Shown here: positions 18,595 to 26,375 of the stretch, piece after piece
Layout of the letters: each line of letters begins with the position of its first letter
Position numbering within the stretch: the stretch's first letter is position 1
Program-made: the position numbers and the translations under genes
Assembly: GCA_023268155.1 (NCBI GenBank)
Contig: JALNKM010000004.1
Coordinates: 92,176 to 156,175 of the forward strand
Reading direction: 5' to 3'
Source of the DNA: Candidatus Geocrenenecus huangii
GTDB lineage: Archaea > Thermoproteota > Nitrososphaeria_A > Caldarchaeales > Wolframiiraptoraceae
DNA: 64,000 nt
Notes under the pieces: model-generated
Seen by the model: the letters and a program-made list of their open reading frames with translations, nothing else
Database searches by the model: none
What the model was told of the DNA's origin: nothing

Positions 18595-19464
18595 CTAGGC
18601 TTTCCATTCATCATCTTCTACCAAGATCTTCAATTCTTCGAATGTTAGCTTTTTTCCAGAGTTCAGCTTGGCCTTAGCCTGGTTTTTAAGTTTCTCCTTT
18701 AGCTCTAGTACCTTCTTAGAATTTTCTTCTTCCCGATATTTCCGTATAATGTTCTGCAATTCTACTATCTGTGAAGATAACAGTATCTTCTCAGCCTCAA
18801 GCATCTGCAGTTTATTCTTTGCTTCTAGATACTTGCTATGCCACTGATCAGCTTTCTCTTTCAGCATCTTGATCTTCTCTCTTAACGAGGTTCTCGGTTC
18901 TAGTAGTTTAGGTGATGCCTCTTCTCGACTCTTCTCAATCTCCTCTCTGATCTTCTGTATTTCTTCTTTGAGATTCTTTATTTCGATTCTTAGTTCTTCA
19001 ATCCTGTAAGCGTATTCCTTCTTCCTCTTTGCAAACTGGAGCTCATTTTGGAGTTTCTCGACTTCACCGGATATTCTCTTCTCATCATCTTTCGGCAACG
19101 GCTTCGTTTGAAGAAGCCAATCAAGCCTTTCAAGCCTTTCCTGGATCTCTTCCACATTGTCTTTCACACTTCTTAGCGTTCTCAACTCCTTCTTAACCTC
19201 TAGGTACAACATTCTTTTTTCTTCGAGTATTTTCTTCTTTTCCTGAAGCTGCTCTCTAAGTTTACCTATTCTCTCCCTGTATTCACTTAGTTCTTGATTT
19301 AGCTTTTTTAATTCTTGTGATGCATTCTTGATCTCTACATGTATGCTATCTCTTTTAGAGATGTATTGATTGATTTCCGATTGTTTTTCATTTATTTCTA
19401 TGTTTAAGCTTCTTAACCTTTCTCTTAGTTCATGTAGTTTATTCTCTAATTCTATTATGCTCAT
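18595..19464 (-). CDS. COG1340-type coiled-coil protein
   Basis: A 289-residue protein made almost entirely of Glu/Lys/Leu-rich coiled coil from residue 3 to about 255. The central phrase LLQTKPLPKDDEKRI and the C-terminal SGKKLTFEELKIL match the pattern of the uncharacterised archaeal COG1340 family. There is no ATPase head, so it is not an SMC. It lies four bases after the GPN GTPase gene and may be translated with it. The family has been linked with RNA or translation machinery only by gene neighbourhood, so no function is assigned. Confidence 0.78.
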   Translation of the reverse strand: MSIIELENKLHELRERLRSLNIEINEKQSEINQYISKRDSIHVEIKNASQELKKLNQELSEYRERIGKLREQLQEKKKILEEKRMLYLEVKKELRTLRSVKDNVEEIQERLERLDWLLQTKPLPKDDEKRISGEVEKLQNELQFAKRKKEYAYRIEELRIEIKNLKEEIQKIREEIEKSREEASPKLLEPRTSLREKIKMLKEKADQWHSKYLEAKNKLQMLEAEKILLSSQIVELQNIIRKYREEENSKKVLELKEKLKNQAKAKLNSGKKLTFEELKILVEDDEWKA

Positions 19465-19468
19465 GTTT

Positions 19469-20230
19469 TCACCTTAATTCTATTTCTCCTTCACCAACTA
19501 CTCTTGTTAGAATTGCGTGGAGTTCTGCAAATCCCTCCATCGTTATGGATGAAACAGGAACTATAGGCATGTTGGAGACTATATCGTAGACTGATTGAGC
19601 AATCTCTCTCGATAAATGCATTAACACGTTCTTCGACCTATTCTCTATATCTACTATAAGTGATTCTAGTGATTCACTCCACCTTTCAATTCTATCAATG
19701 TACTTTTTAGGGACAGCGTCTATTTTGTTGAGTATCTGTATCATCGGTAGCTGGAATGTTAAATATATCGATGAGGCTAGGAACATGCTTGCCACGAAGT
19801 TTCTCGTTACTGCGCAGAACATGGGATCCAGTAGGAACAACATAACCTTTCTACCTTCTCCAATGTACTTTGTAAATATTCTTCCCTCCTTCCTGTATGC
19901 AAACAATTCGAGTTGCCCGGGAGTGTCAACTATAAGGAAGTCAACCTCATGTGAGTTTACTTCGTCAGCTACTTCCTCTATATGTCTTGCTACTTCTCTC
20001 AACGTTGCTATCAGGGCCGCGTTCGGGCCTAGTCTCCTCGTCGTCATCACTCTCTCATAGTCCACCATTTCTCTAACGTCTACGTCAGGCTCATAAGGTA
20101 ATGTTAAAACTGCAGGGTCAAGATTCACAAGTAGAGTTGATTGTTCTTGACTTCTTAACCAATCGCTGAAAGCTCCTGCAAGTGTTGACTTACCTGAGCC
20201 TGCAGTACCGGTTATGAAGATAGTATACAT
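19469..20230 (-). CDS. GPN-loop GTPase
   Basis: A 253-residue homologue of eukaryotic GPN1/2/3, which assist RNA polymerase II assembly. The P-loop is GTAGSGKST (8-16) and the diagnostic Gly-Pro-Asn loop is at 68-70 (RRLGPNAA). The G3 region is VDTPGQLE and the G4 motif is LNKID. It would act as a homodimeric GTPase; the archaeal substrate is not settled. The coiled-coil gene follows immediately. The 271-bp region upstream (20231-20501) has no gene on this strand but holds a structured element on the other. Confidence 0.92.
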   Translation of the reverse strand: MYTIFITGTAGSGKSTLAGAFSDWLRSQEQSTLLVNLDPAVLTLPYEPDVDVREMVDYERVMTTRRLGPNAALIATLREVARHIEEVADEVNSHEVDFLIVDTPGQLELFAYRKEGRIFTKYIGEGRKVMLFLLDPMFCAVTRNFVASMFLASSIYLTFQLPMIQILNKIDAVPKKYIDRIERWSESLESLIVDIENRSKNVLMHLSREIAQSVYDIVSNMPIVPVSSITMEGFAELHAILTRVVGEGEIELR

Positions 20231-20334
20231 CGCTGGTACAACACCTTTTCTGCCCAGTTCCTTTTGAGTATAATTGATACGATGCTATTTAATTCTTACA
20301 CTGTTTTTAAATCGTGCTAAAAATAATAGAGGAT

Positions 20335-20480
20335 ATAGGACTTAATCAAGGAACTGGCTAATCAGTTCTCGGAGGAGTTACTGCTATCATATTATGCGAT
20401 AGGCCTTAAAGTAAGATAGCCGAGCATTAAACAATATCGGCCCAGTCATAGTTGCTGTTGTGGGATTTAAGTCTCAGCGG
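20335..20480 (+). ncRNA. Candidate structured RNA in intergenic region
   Basis: The 271-bp gap has no supportable ORF but much complementarity. A closing helix pairs GACTTAA (20339-20345) with TTAAGTC (20467-20473). Inside it are a perfect hairpin GAACTG-6-CAGTTC (20351-20368) and a second arm with CTCG/CGAG and GCTATC (20383-20388)/GATAGC (20415-20420). A TATA-like TTTTTAAAT at about 20304-20312 is spaced to start transcription near 20335, and a T-rich run follows near 20496. No tRNA, 5S rRNA or C/D box signature fits; it may be an unknown small RNA. Ends are approximate. Confidence 0.35.
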
Positions 20481-20501
20481 CCACGCCTACTATTCTCTAT
20501 T

Positions 20502-20801
20502 TTATTTGAATATTCCGGAGAAGCCTGAAAGCATTTTTTCATCTTCTTCTTTTATGGCTTTTAGAACTTTTTCTTTTTCTTCTCCCAAGATTTCTTGAGC
20601 TATTTCTCCAGCGAGTTTCCTTGCTCTATCACATTGCTCTTCTGACCCGATTATCCTAGCGTAGAAGCCTCCTTCTCTTAATGGTTCAGAGACTCGGAAG
20701 ATTATATTACTTCTAGATACTACGTCATCTTTAAGTAATCTTTCTTCTAATTCTTTATATCTGCTTTTTTCAACAAATAGTATCATTTCCATGGTTCTCA
20801 C
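20502..20801 (-). CDS. Small protein of unknown function
   Basis: A 99-residue, charged, soluble protein that I do not recognise. The predicted order is a beta-strand, helix (SRYKELEERLL), two strands (SNIIFRVSE, GFYARIIG) and a long helix (CDRARKLAGEIAQEIL), resembling a small ferredoxin-like or KH-like alpha/beta fold. It ends with a helix and GFSGIFK. Its start overlaps the zinc-ribbon gene stop by four bases, so the two are co-translated. The pairing with a zinc-ribbon protein suggests a nucleic-acid role, which is inference only. Confidence 0.65.
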   Translation of the reverse strand: MRTMEMILFVEKSRYKELEERLLKDDVVSRSNIIFRVSEPLREGGFYARIIGSEEQCDRARKLAGEIAQEILGEEKEKVLKAIKEEDEKMLSGFSGIFK

Positions 20802-21010
20802 TTCTTCCTAGATAACCACCATTCTAAATATTCTTCTCTAGTTCTCCGCTTCTCATCCCTTTTTAGCTTTTCTTCAAACATTTTCTCTGACTCTATTACT
20901 AGGTCTTGGAATGTATAAGTTAGCCCACAGCTTCTACATACATATTCTTTCGAATTCCTATCGTAGAATAACTTTGAGCCGCATTCTCTGCAGAAAGGCA
21001 ACTTCTTCAC
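20798..21010 (-). CDS. Small zinc-ribbon protein
   Basis: A 70-residue protein whose first 35 residues form a zinc ribbon with CREC and CRSC pairs (FCRECG...YVCRSCGLTY), as in the N-terminal domain of transcription factor S and RNA polymerase subunit M. The second half is a basic and acidic helix (EEKLKRDEKRR, EYLEWWLSRKK). It is shorter than TFS and lacks the C-terminal catalytic ribbon, so it is not called as TFS. It is coupled by a four-base overlap to the downstream unknown gene. Confidence 0.7.
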   Translation of the reverse strand: MKKLPFCRECGSKLFYDRNSKEYVCRSCGLTYTFQDLVIESEKMFEEKLKRDEKRRTREEYLEWWLSRKK

Positions 21011-21048
21011 CTTTCCGACTAGAGTCTCCTACCCTTACTATATAATGG

Positions 21049-21324
21049 TTACTCTGTTACCGGTGTAAGTCTTTTCAAAACTAGGTATACGAAGATGCTC
21101 AAGATAAGTACTATGGAGAAGATAAAGAATGCTAAAATCGCTATTATAGATGATGGCTCCTCTGAGTAGAAGAGGAATGGTATTGGGCCTATCAATACTA
21201 GACCACCAATTTTAGCTTCATGGCTTAACCCTAGGAAGACCAGAGTTAAACCGATTATTACTAGAAAGCCTCCGACAAGGAATATTATGCTTCTCGGAAT
21301 AACTATTCTAGATTCTTCAGACAT
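21049..21324 (-). CDS. DUF131 family membrane protein (second tandem copy)
   Basis: A 91-residue protein with two transmembrane segments (about 12-33 and 62-83) separated by a conserved turn GGLVLIGPIPFLF. This GGxxxIGPxPxxF motif defines the archaeal DUF131/TIGR00304 family of small membrane proteins of unknown function. Its start overlaps the end of the upstream paralogue by eight bases, so the two copies form a coupled tandem pair. They may associate as a heteromer, but that is speculation. Confidence 0.75.
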   Translation of the reverse strand: MSEESRIVIPRSIIFLVGGFLVIIGLTLVFLGLSHEAKIGGLVLIGPIPFLFYSEEPSSIIAILAFFIFSIVLILSIFVYLVLKRLTPVTE

Positions 21325-21556
21325 ATCTAACCATCCCTAGGAAAACAAACAAGGAGAAAATCAGTATCGTTAAGGCTAGGAATAAGAGGAGTAGAGGTCT
21401 AGAGCCTTTACCTTTAAAGAATATTGGGAATGGTCCGATAAGTATGAATCCCCCGCTTTCTACATTAGCTTTTCTAGGATTTATCGTCGAGAAGATTAAG
21501 GCTAACCCTATTAAAATTATTATCAACCCTAATATAGTATAAAGGATCTCAGCCAT
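21317..21556 (-). CDS. DUF131 family membrane protein (first tandem copy)
   Basis: A 79-residue paralogue of the next gene, with two membrane segments (about 4-24 and 52-74) around the family motif GGFILIGPFPIFF. The start codon follows a region divergent from psmA, so its promoter must lie between 21557 and about 21720. The two copies differ most in the N-terminal helix. Confidence 0.75.
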   Translation of the reverse strand: MAEILYTILGLIIILIGLALIFSTINPRKANVESGGFILIGPFPIFFKGKGSRPLLLLFLALTILIFSLFVFLGMVRYV

Positions 21557-21766
21557 CCAAGATCTTTTCCCACTTCCTGATATTTAGACTTAGGCAATAT
21601 TGCAATACTGAAAAGTTGTCGATTCTATCTAGAGATGGATAACTTGTTATGCTCGATGAATTGGTTGAGAGACGGTTACAAGCCTTTAAGTAGATTCTAG
21701 GTCTTCTTATAGAGCTAGGAAATTTTATTAAGTAAGAATAATTGATATGATTAGGGTGGAAGAGAG

Positions 21767-22504
21767 TTGGCAGCACTCGGTATTGCAGGAGCATATGATA
21801 GAGCGATAACCGTTTTTTCACCTCAGGGTAGACTCTACCAGGTGGAATATGCTCTCGAGACTGTTAGGTCTGGCTCTACAGCTATAGCTATACTATGTAA
21901 TGAAGGAGTTGTCTTAACGGTTGAGGAGAGGATGCATACTAGACTTCAAAACCCTAACTTCTCTTGGAAGCTTTTCCAGGTGGATGAGCATATAGGCGCT
22001 GCGGCTGCTGGGCTAAACTCTGATGCACGTGTACTCATAGACAATGCTAGGGTTTACGCTCAAGTTATAAGACTCTCATATGATGAGGAGCCTACTGTCG
22101 AGGCGATAGCTAAACGTATAGGAGATGTAATGCAGTTGTATACACAACATGCAGGCGTTAGACCATTCGGCACAGCATTACTATTTGGTGGAGTAGATAA
22201 AACAGGTTCGAGAATATTCTACACAGAGCCGAGCGGTCTAGTCCTAGAATATGATGCGTGGGCCATAGGTAGAGGTGCAGATAAAGTAAAAGAGTTTCTA
22301 GAAAACAATTATCAAAAGGGCATCACTCTTGAAGAAGCTGTAGACCTAGCTTTGAAAGCATTAGTTAATTCTATCGATAAAGTTGAAGAAGGATGGACAG
22401 CCCGTCTGGTAACTATACCTGCTAAGACTAGAAAGTATACTGTGATGCCTTCTGAAGTATTGCAAGCGAGGCTTCAACCATTAATAAAAGATAAGAAGAG
22501 CTGA
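21767..22504 (+). CDS. psmA: Proteasome alpha subunit
   Basis: A 245-residue alpha subunit of the archaeal 20S proteasome. The N-terminal gate and first strand are typical (YDRAITVFSPQGRLYQVEYALE), as is the downstream KVFQVD-like region and GVRPFGTALLFGG. It has no propeptide or catalytic Thr, as expected for alpha. It starts at TTG 21767 behind GGGTGGA; a TATA-like TTTTATTA lies near 21723. It heads the proteasome-exosome cluster, as in many archaea. No beta subunit is in the window. Confidence 0.95.
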   Translation: MAALGIAGAYDRAITVFSPQGRLYQVEYALETVRSGSTAIAILCNEGVVLTVEERMHTRLQNPNFSWKLFQVDEHIGAAAAGLNSDARVLIDNARVYAQVIRLSYDEEPTVEAIAKRIGDVMQLYTQHAGVRPFGTALLFGGVDKTGSRIFYTEPSGLVLEYDAWAIGRGADKVKEFLENNYQKGITLEEAVDLALKALVNSIDKVEEGWTARLVTIPAKTRKYTVMPSEVLQARLQPLIKDKKS

Positions 22505-22590
22505 AAGAGAATATTAATAAATCTCTTAGTTAGACTATCTCCAGAAGGGTTAATTAAATGACAGTGGATTAGCTGGGAGGATAAATAGGG

Positions 22591-23283
22591 TTGTCTAAGA
22601 ACTATACTGTTGCAAGAATTGAAAAGAAAGGTATACTCTTCGAGATACTTGTGGATCCCGACCGCGCTCTAAAGTATAGGCTTGGAGAGAATATTCCTGT
22701 ATCAAAGATCGTCGTCTACGAAGAAGTTTACAAAGATTCCCGTAAAGGAAGTAGGGCGAGCGAGGAAGAATTGAGAAAGGCGTTTGGCACAACAGAGTTC
22801 TTGAAGATAGCGGAGACGATATTGAAGGAGGGAACAATACAGGTTACCGCGGAACAAAGAAGAAAACTTATAGAAGAAAAAAAGAAATCTATTGTAGATT
22901 TTATCTCTAGGAATGCTATTGATCCTAGAACTAACCTTCCTCATCCTCCTCAGAGAATAGAGCTAGCTATGGATGAAGCAGGTGTAACTATAGATCCCTT
23001 CCAAGATGCTAAAGAGCAAGCATTAAAGATTATAGAGAAGCTTAGGTCTATACTTCCTTTAAAGATAGGTTTAATCAAACTCCAGATAAGACTTCCAGGA
23101 GAAGTAGTTGGGAAATCTTACGGACTAATTAAGAATATGGGTAAGTTAGTCAAGGAAGAATGGAGGAAGGATGGTAGCTGGGTTGGTGTAGTCGAGGTTC
23201 CAACAGGCCTACACTTAGACTTAATAGATAGGTTAACGAGGATAGCGAGCGGAAGGATAGAGGTGAATCCTTTAGAGGGGTAG
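22591..23283 (+). CDS. sdo1: Ribosome maturation protein SBDS (Sdo1)
   Basis: A 230-residue SBDS homologue, which in eukaryotes releases eIF6 from the 60S subunit together with EFL1. The three domains are visible: the N-terminal FYSH domain (ARIEKKGILFEILVDPD), a helical middle (NAIDPRTNLPHPPQRIELAM) and a C-terminal ferredoxin-like domain. It starts at TTG 22591. It precedes rrp4 by four bases, as is usual in archaea, and is presumably co-transcribed with the exosome genes. Confidence 0.95.
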   Translation: MSKNYTVARIEKKGILFEILVDPDRALKYRLGENIPVSKIVVYEEVYKDSRKGSRASEEELRKAFGTTEFLKIAETILKEGTIQVTAEQRRKLIEEKKKSIVDFISRNAIDPRTNLPHPPQRIELAMDEAGVTIDPFQDAKEQALKIIEKLRSILPLKIGLIKLQIRLPGEVVGKSYGLIKNMGKLVKEEWRKDGSWVGVVEVPTGLHLDLIDRLTRIASGRIEVNPLEG

Positions 23284-23287
23284 AAGT

Positions 23288-23965
23288 ATGCCTTTATATT
23301 TCTCGGAGAGAGAGGTCGTTTTACCGGGTCAGCTATTATCAGATGATGATAAGAGAAGTGGTGAAGGAACATACGTGCTAGGGAATAAGGTTTACGCAGC
23401 AACAGTAGGATTCGCGACTATTAAGAATGATAAAGTATGTGTTATACCGTTCAAGAGCACATATAATCCTCAGCCTGGTGATCGTGTCATAGGTGTAGTG
23501 ATAGATGTCAAGCCAAATGGCTTCGACGTGAGTCTAGGGAGACACCTAACGGCGACGATAAGAATACCTGATAAAAAAGAGGTTCAAGCTCTCAACTTGA
23601 AAGTTGGAGAGGTAGTGTATGGAACAGTTAAAGAGAGTGGACTTAGAGGTGTATTCTTGGAGACGGGTGAGAAGATTAAGAAGGTTACCTCAGGCTTACT
23701 GGTAAGTATGCATCCATCTAAGATTCCTAGGTTGATTGGTAGAAGGGGGTCGATGATTAACATGATTAAGAAGGAGACGGGCTGCGACTTGTTGGTGGGG
23801 AGAAATGGGTTCATAGTTATTAAGGGACCATCTCCTAGCAACGAGTTTGCAGCTTTGTCTGCGATAAGGTTGATTGAAAGAGAAGCACATTCACAAGGAT
23901 TAACAGAAAGAGTTGAAAACTTGGTTAGAAGTATTCTTGGAGGTGAATCACATGGTGAAGGATGA
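23288..23965 (+). CDS. rrp4: Exosome subunit Rrp4
   Basis: A 225-residue cap subunit of the archaeal RNA exosome. It has an N-terminal domain ([11 protein letters not shown]), an S1 domain (about 65-135, containing [21 protein letters not shown]) and a KH domain with the GxxG loop ([17 protein letters not shown], about 152-168). It binds RNA and directs poly(A)-rich substrates to the Rrp41-Rrp42 ring. Its stop lies 14 bases inside the rrp41 gene. Confidence 0.95.
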   Translation: MPLYFSEREVVLPGQLLSDDDKRSGEGTYVLGNKVYAATVGFATIKNDKVCVIPFKSTYNPQPGDRVIGVVIDVKPNGFDVSLGRHLTATIRIPDKKEVQALNLKVGEVVYGTVKESGLRGVFLETGEKIKKVTSGLLVSMHPSKIPRLIGRRGSMINMIKKETGCDLLVGRNGFIVIKGPSPSNEFAALSAIRLIEREAHSQGLTERVENLVRSILGGESHGEG

Positions 23966-24689
23966 AAAATTGAAATTGATAAATGAGGAAGGGACTAGAA
24001 TTGATGGGAGAAGACCAGATGAGCTAAGACCTCTGAAGATAGAGATAGGCGTGCTGGATAAAAGTGATGGGTCAGCATACGTAGAACTGGGAAAGACAAA
24101 AGTCTTTGCAGCGGTCTTCGGTCCAAGAGAAGTACATCCTAAACACCTAGCTTTACCTGATCGTGCAATATTAAACTGTAGGTATCACATGGCGTCTTTC
24201 AGCGTAGATGAGAGGAAGCCTCTAGGGATGACTAGAAGAGAAATAGAATTGTCAAAAGTAATAAGGGAAGCGCTAGAGAGCGTAGTCTTCCTTGAAGAAT
24301 TCCCCCGTACAAGTATAGATGTCTACATAGAGGTTATACAAGCTGACGGTGGGACGAGAACAGCTGGGCTGACAGCCGCATCTCTTGCCCTCGCTGAAGC
24401 AGGAATACCTATGGCCGACCTAGTAGCAGCCGTGGCTGTTGGAAAAATTGAAGGACACTTAGTCCTCGATCTATGCGACCTAGAAGATAAGTATGGTGAA
24501 GCAGATATGCCTGTGGCCATGGCCCCACGGCTTAACTCCATAGTCTTACTACAACTGAATGGGAGGCTTGCGAAGGAAGATTTTAGAAGAGCTCTTGAGT
24601 TTGCTAAGAAAGGAATAACGGAGATATACCAGAAACAAAGAGAGGCTCTAAGAAAAAAGTATAGTGGAGTATCGTTGATGGAGGTTTAA
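23952..24689 (+). CDS. rrp41: Exosome catalytic subunit Rrp41
   Basis: A 245-residue RNase PH-fold subunit that carries the phosphorolytic 3'-5' activity of the exosome. The family patterns [37 protein letters not shown] and the catalytic region [17 protein letters not shown] with its conserved Asp are all present. The frame extends upstream to 23913, but the ATG at 23952 follows a GGAGGTG ribosome-binding site at 23940 and matches the normal start. It overlaps rrp4 by 14 bases and is seven bases from rrp42. Confidence 0.96.
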   Translation: MVKDEKLKLINEEGTRIDGRRPDELRPLKIEIGVLDKSDGSAYVELGKTKVFAAVFGPREVHPKHLALPDRAILNCRYHMASFSVDERKPLGMTRREIELSKVIREALESVVFLEEFPRTSIDVYIEVIQADGGTRTAGLTAASLALAEAGIPMADLVAAVAVGKIEGHLVLDLCDLEDKYGEADMPVAMAPRLNSIVLLQLNGRLAKEDFRRALEFAKKGITEIYQKQREALRKKYSGVSLMEV

Positions 24690-24695
24690 GAAGGC

Positions 24696-25523
24696 ATGTC
24701 TATATCTCAGATGAAGAAGAGTCTAACAGCGAAGATAGTTCAAGAAAAGATATACAACCTGCTAAAGCAGGGCAAGAGGCTTGACGGTAGGTCTCCGACA
24801 GATATGAGGCCGATAAATATCGTTACGGGACTCGTCGAGAAGGCAGACGGCTCTGCGCTTGCCTCAATGGGCGGAACAAAGATACTGGTTGGAATAAAGG
24901 CAGAGATAGGCTCACCATATTCTGATAGACCGAGAGAAGGCTCATTCACAGTAAATGCAGAACTATTACCATTGGCCTCGATAAGCTTCGAGCCTGGACC
25001 ACCCGATGAACGCGGAGTCGAGCTTGCCAGAGTAGTCGACCGTAGCATTAGGGAGAGCAAGTGCATCGACTTGGAAAAACTATGTTTGGTCGAAGGGGAG
25101 AAAGCATACATACTTTTTGTCGATGTGTACGTACTCGACTATGATGGTAACTATTATGATCCTTCAACGATCGCTGTCCTTGCCGCTCTAGCAACTGCGA
25201 GAATCCCTAAGTATGAGGTTTTAGACGGTAAGGTGGAGAAGACTGGAGAATACTTTAATCTCCAACTTCAGTCTCTACCCTTCACTACCACCTTCGGGAT
25301 AATTAAAGAAAAATTCTTGGTTGATCCACAGTTAGAAGAAGAATCTGCTCTAGATGTTTCAATAATTATAGGCATGGATGAAAAAGACAACGTAATCTCT
25401 ATACAGAAGAATTCTCCGGGGTTAATACCTGAGAACATGCTAGAACAGATGATAGACGTGGCCTCTGAGAAATGCAAGTATACTAGGCAGAAATTCTGTG
25501 AAGCATTAAACGTCAAAATATAG
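24696..25523 (+). CDS. rrp42: Exosome structural subunit Rrp42
   Basis: A 275-residue RNase PH-fold protein that alternates with Rrp41 in the hexameric exosome ring. It keeps the fold (GKRLDGRSPTDMRP, DGSALASMGGTKILVG, RESKCIDLEKLC) but lacks the phosphate-coordinating and catalytic residues of Rrp41. It is last in the co-directional psmA-SBDS-rrp4-rrp41-rrp42 group. Downstream, 25524-25695, there is a small hairpin (ATGCC-6-GGCAT, 25617-25632), possibly a terminator or processing site, before the rpl37ae promoter. Confidence 0.95.
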   Translation: MSISQMKKSLTAKIVQEKIYNLLKQGKRLDGRSPTDMRPINIVTGLVEKADGSALASMGGTKILVGIKAEIGSPYSDRPREGSFTVNAELLPLASISFEPGPPDERGVELARVVDRSIRESKCIDLEKLCLVEGEKAYILFVDVYVLDYDGNYYDPSTIAVLAALATARIPKYEVLDGKVEKTGEYFNLQLQSLPFTTTFGIIKEKFLVDPQLEEESALDVSIIIGMDEKDNVISIQKNSPGLIPENMLEQMIDVASEKCKYTRQKFCEALNVKI

Positions 25524-25666
25524 GTAGCTAACATCAATGTAACCGTTTCACTATCTATATCGATGAATCATTAATAATGCTCTCGATCAACTTGTAATGA
25601 CGCTTACTCATGAACCATGCCGGAAAAGGCATTTAGCCTCCAGTAACCAAGATTACATATATATTA

Positions 25667-25676
25667 CACTTTTAAA
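25667..25676 (+). promoter_or_regulatory. TATA box of rpl37ae
   Basis: CTTTTAAAAT lies about 20-29 bases upstream of the rpl37ae ATG at 25696, which suggests a very short leader or none. Confidence 0.5.
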
Positions 25677-25695
25677 ATTATTTTAGAGAACTGTT

Positions 25696-25923
25696 ATGAG
25701 GGTCGGCCGTCTACAAGATAATCCTGCTAAGAGATTTAAAGCTAGATATGGGGCAACTATTAGAAAGAAGGTTGCTGAGATAGAACGTGAGCAGAAAGCA
25801 TTACATATATGTCCCGGTTGCGGGGAAGGGAAGGTCAAAAGAGTCTCAATCGGAGTCTGGCAATGTACTAGATGCGGATATAAATTCGCGGGCGGAGCTT
25901 GGTCTCCCTTCATGGAGAAATAA
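25696..25923 (+). CDS. rpl37ae: 50S ribosomal protein L37Ae
   Basis: A 75-residue zinc-ribbon ribosomal protein of the large subunit, restricted to archaea and eukaryotes. The basic N-terminal helix (FKARYGATIRKKVAEIE) is followed by CPGC and CTRC pairs and the conserved FAGGAWSP end. In many archaea it is followed by the RNA polymerase subunit gene rpo12 and then pcc1. Here no rpo12-like frame exists in the 110-base gap to pcc1. Confidence 0.95.
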   Translation: MRVGRLQDNPAKRFKARYGATIRKKVAEIEREQKALHICPGCGEGKVKRVSIGVWQCTRCGYKFAGGAWSPFMEK

Positions 25924-26033
25924 ATGAAGCATATACTAGCATCAACATTTCATAGGTGAATATGCTATTGTCAAACATCCTGTTCTCATTAAGTTAAAAC
26001 TTTTATTATCAACGAAGAATGTTAAACTACTAG

Positions 26034-26375
26034 ATGGATAAGTCTTCATGCAAGAAGGATCAACATGCCGATCCTAGAATATCATCTAGCCATAATACGA
26101 GGCTAGGTAACGCAATCGTCGAAGTAGTGATATTTATTCCTCCTGAAGAAAGAGATATAATATATAAGTCCGTCTCGATTGAGGCGGGAGAGCTACCTTC
26201 GAAGAGAACGCGAGTCGATATAATTGCCGTCAATGAAGGATTAAAGATAGTGATCCAGGCGGAGGATGTTGTGTCTCTGAGAGCTGCTCTAAACTCTTTC
26301 TTAAGATTCATTGATTCATCGTTGAAGTCTATTAGAGCTATCTTCGAATTGGAGAGATCTTCATCTATTGACTAA
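26034..26375 (+). CDS. pcc1: KEOPS complex subunit Pcc1
   Basis: A 113-residue Pcc1 homologue with an N-terminal extension of about 25 polar residues that may not be translated. The conserved core has a strand VEVVIFIPPEE, the segment RTRVDIIAVNEGLKIVIQAEDVVSLRAALNS and helices at the end, typical of the CTAG/Pcc1 family. Pcc1 dimerises and holds Kae1 in the complex that makes tRNA t6A37. The stop overlaps the end of the convergent cimA gene by 15 bases. Confidence 0.85.
   Translation: MDKSSCKKDQHADPRISSSHNTRLGNAIVEVVIFIPPEERDIIYKSVSIEAGELPSKRTRVDIIAVNEGLKIVIQAEDVVSLRAALNSFLRFIDSSLKSIRAIFELERSSSID

Noticed and set aside
20430..20490. tRNA or 5S rRNA gene within the structured gap
   Set aside because: There is no GTTCRAnYC T-arm and no conserved 5S core, so only a generic structured RNA is proposed.
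21549..21821. 90-residue frame antisense to the psmA start
   Set aside because: It lies in the psmA promoter and N-terminus on the opposite strand, with no family similarity visible.
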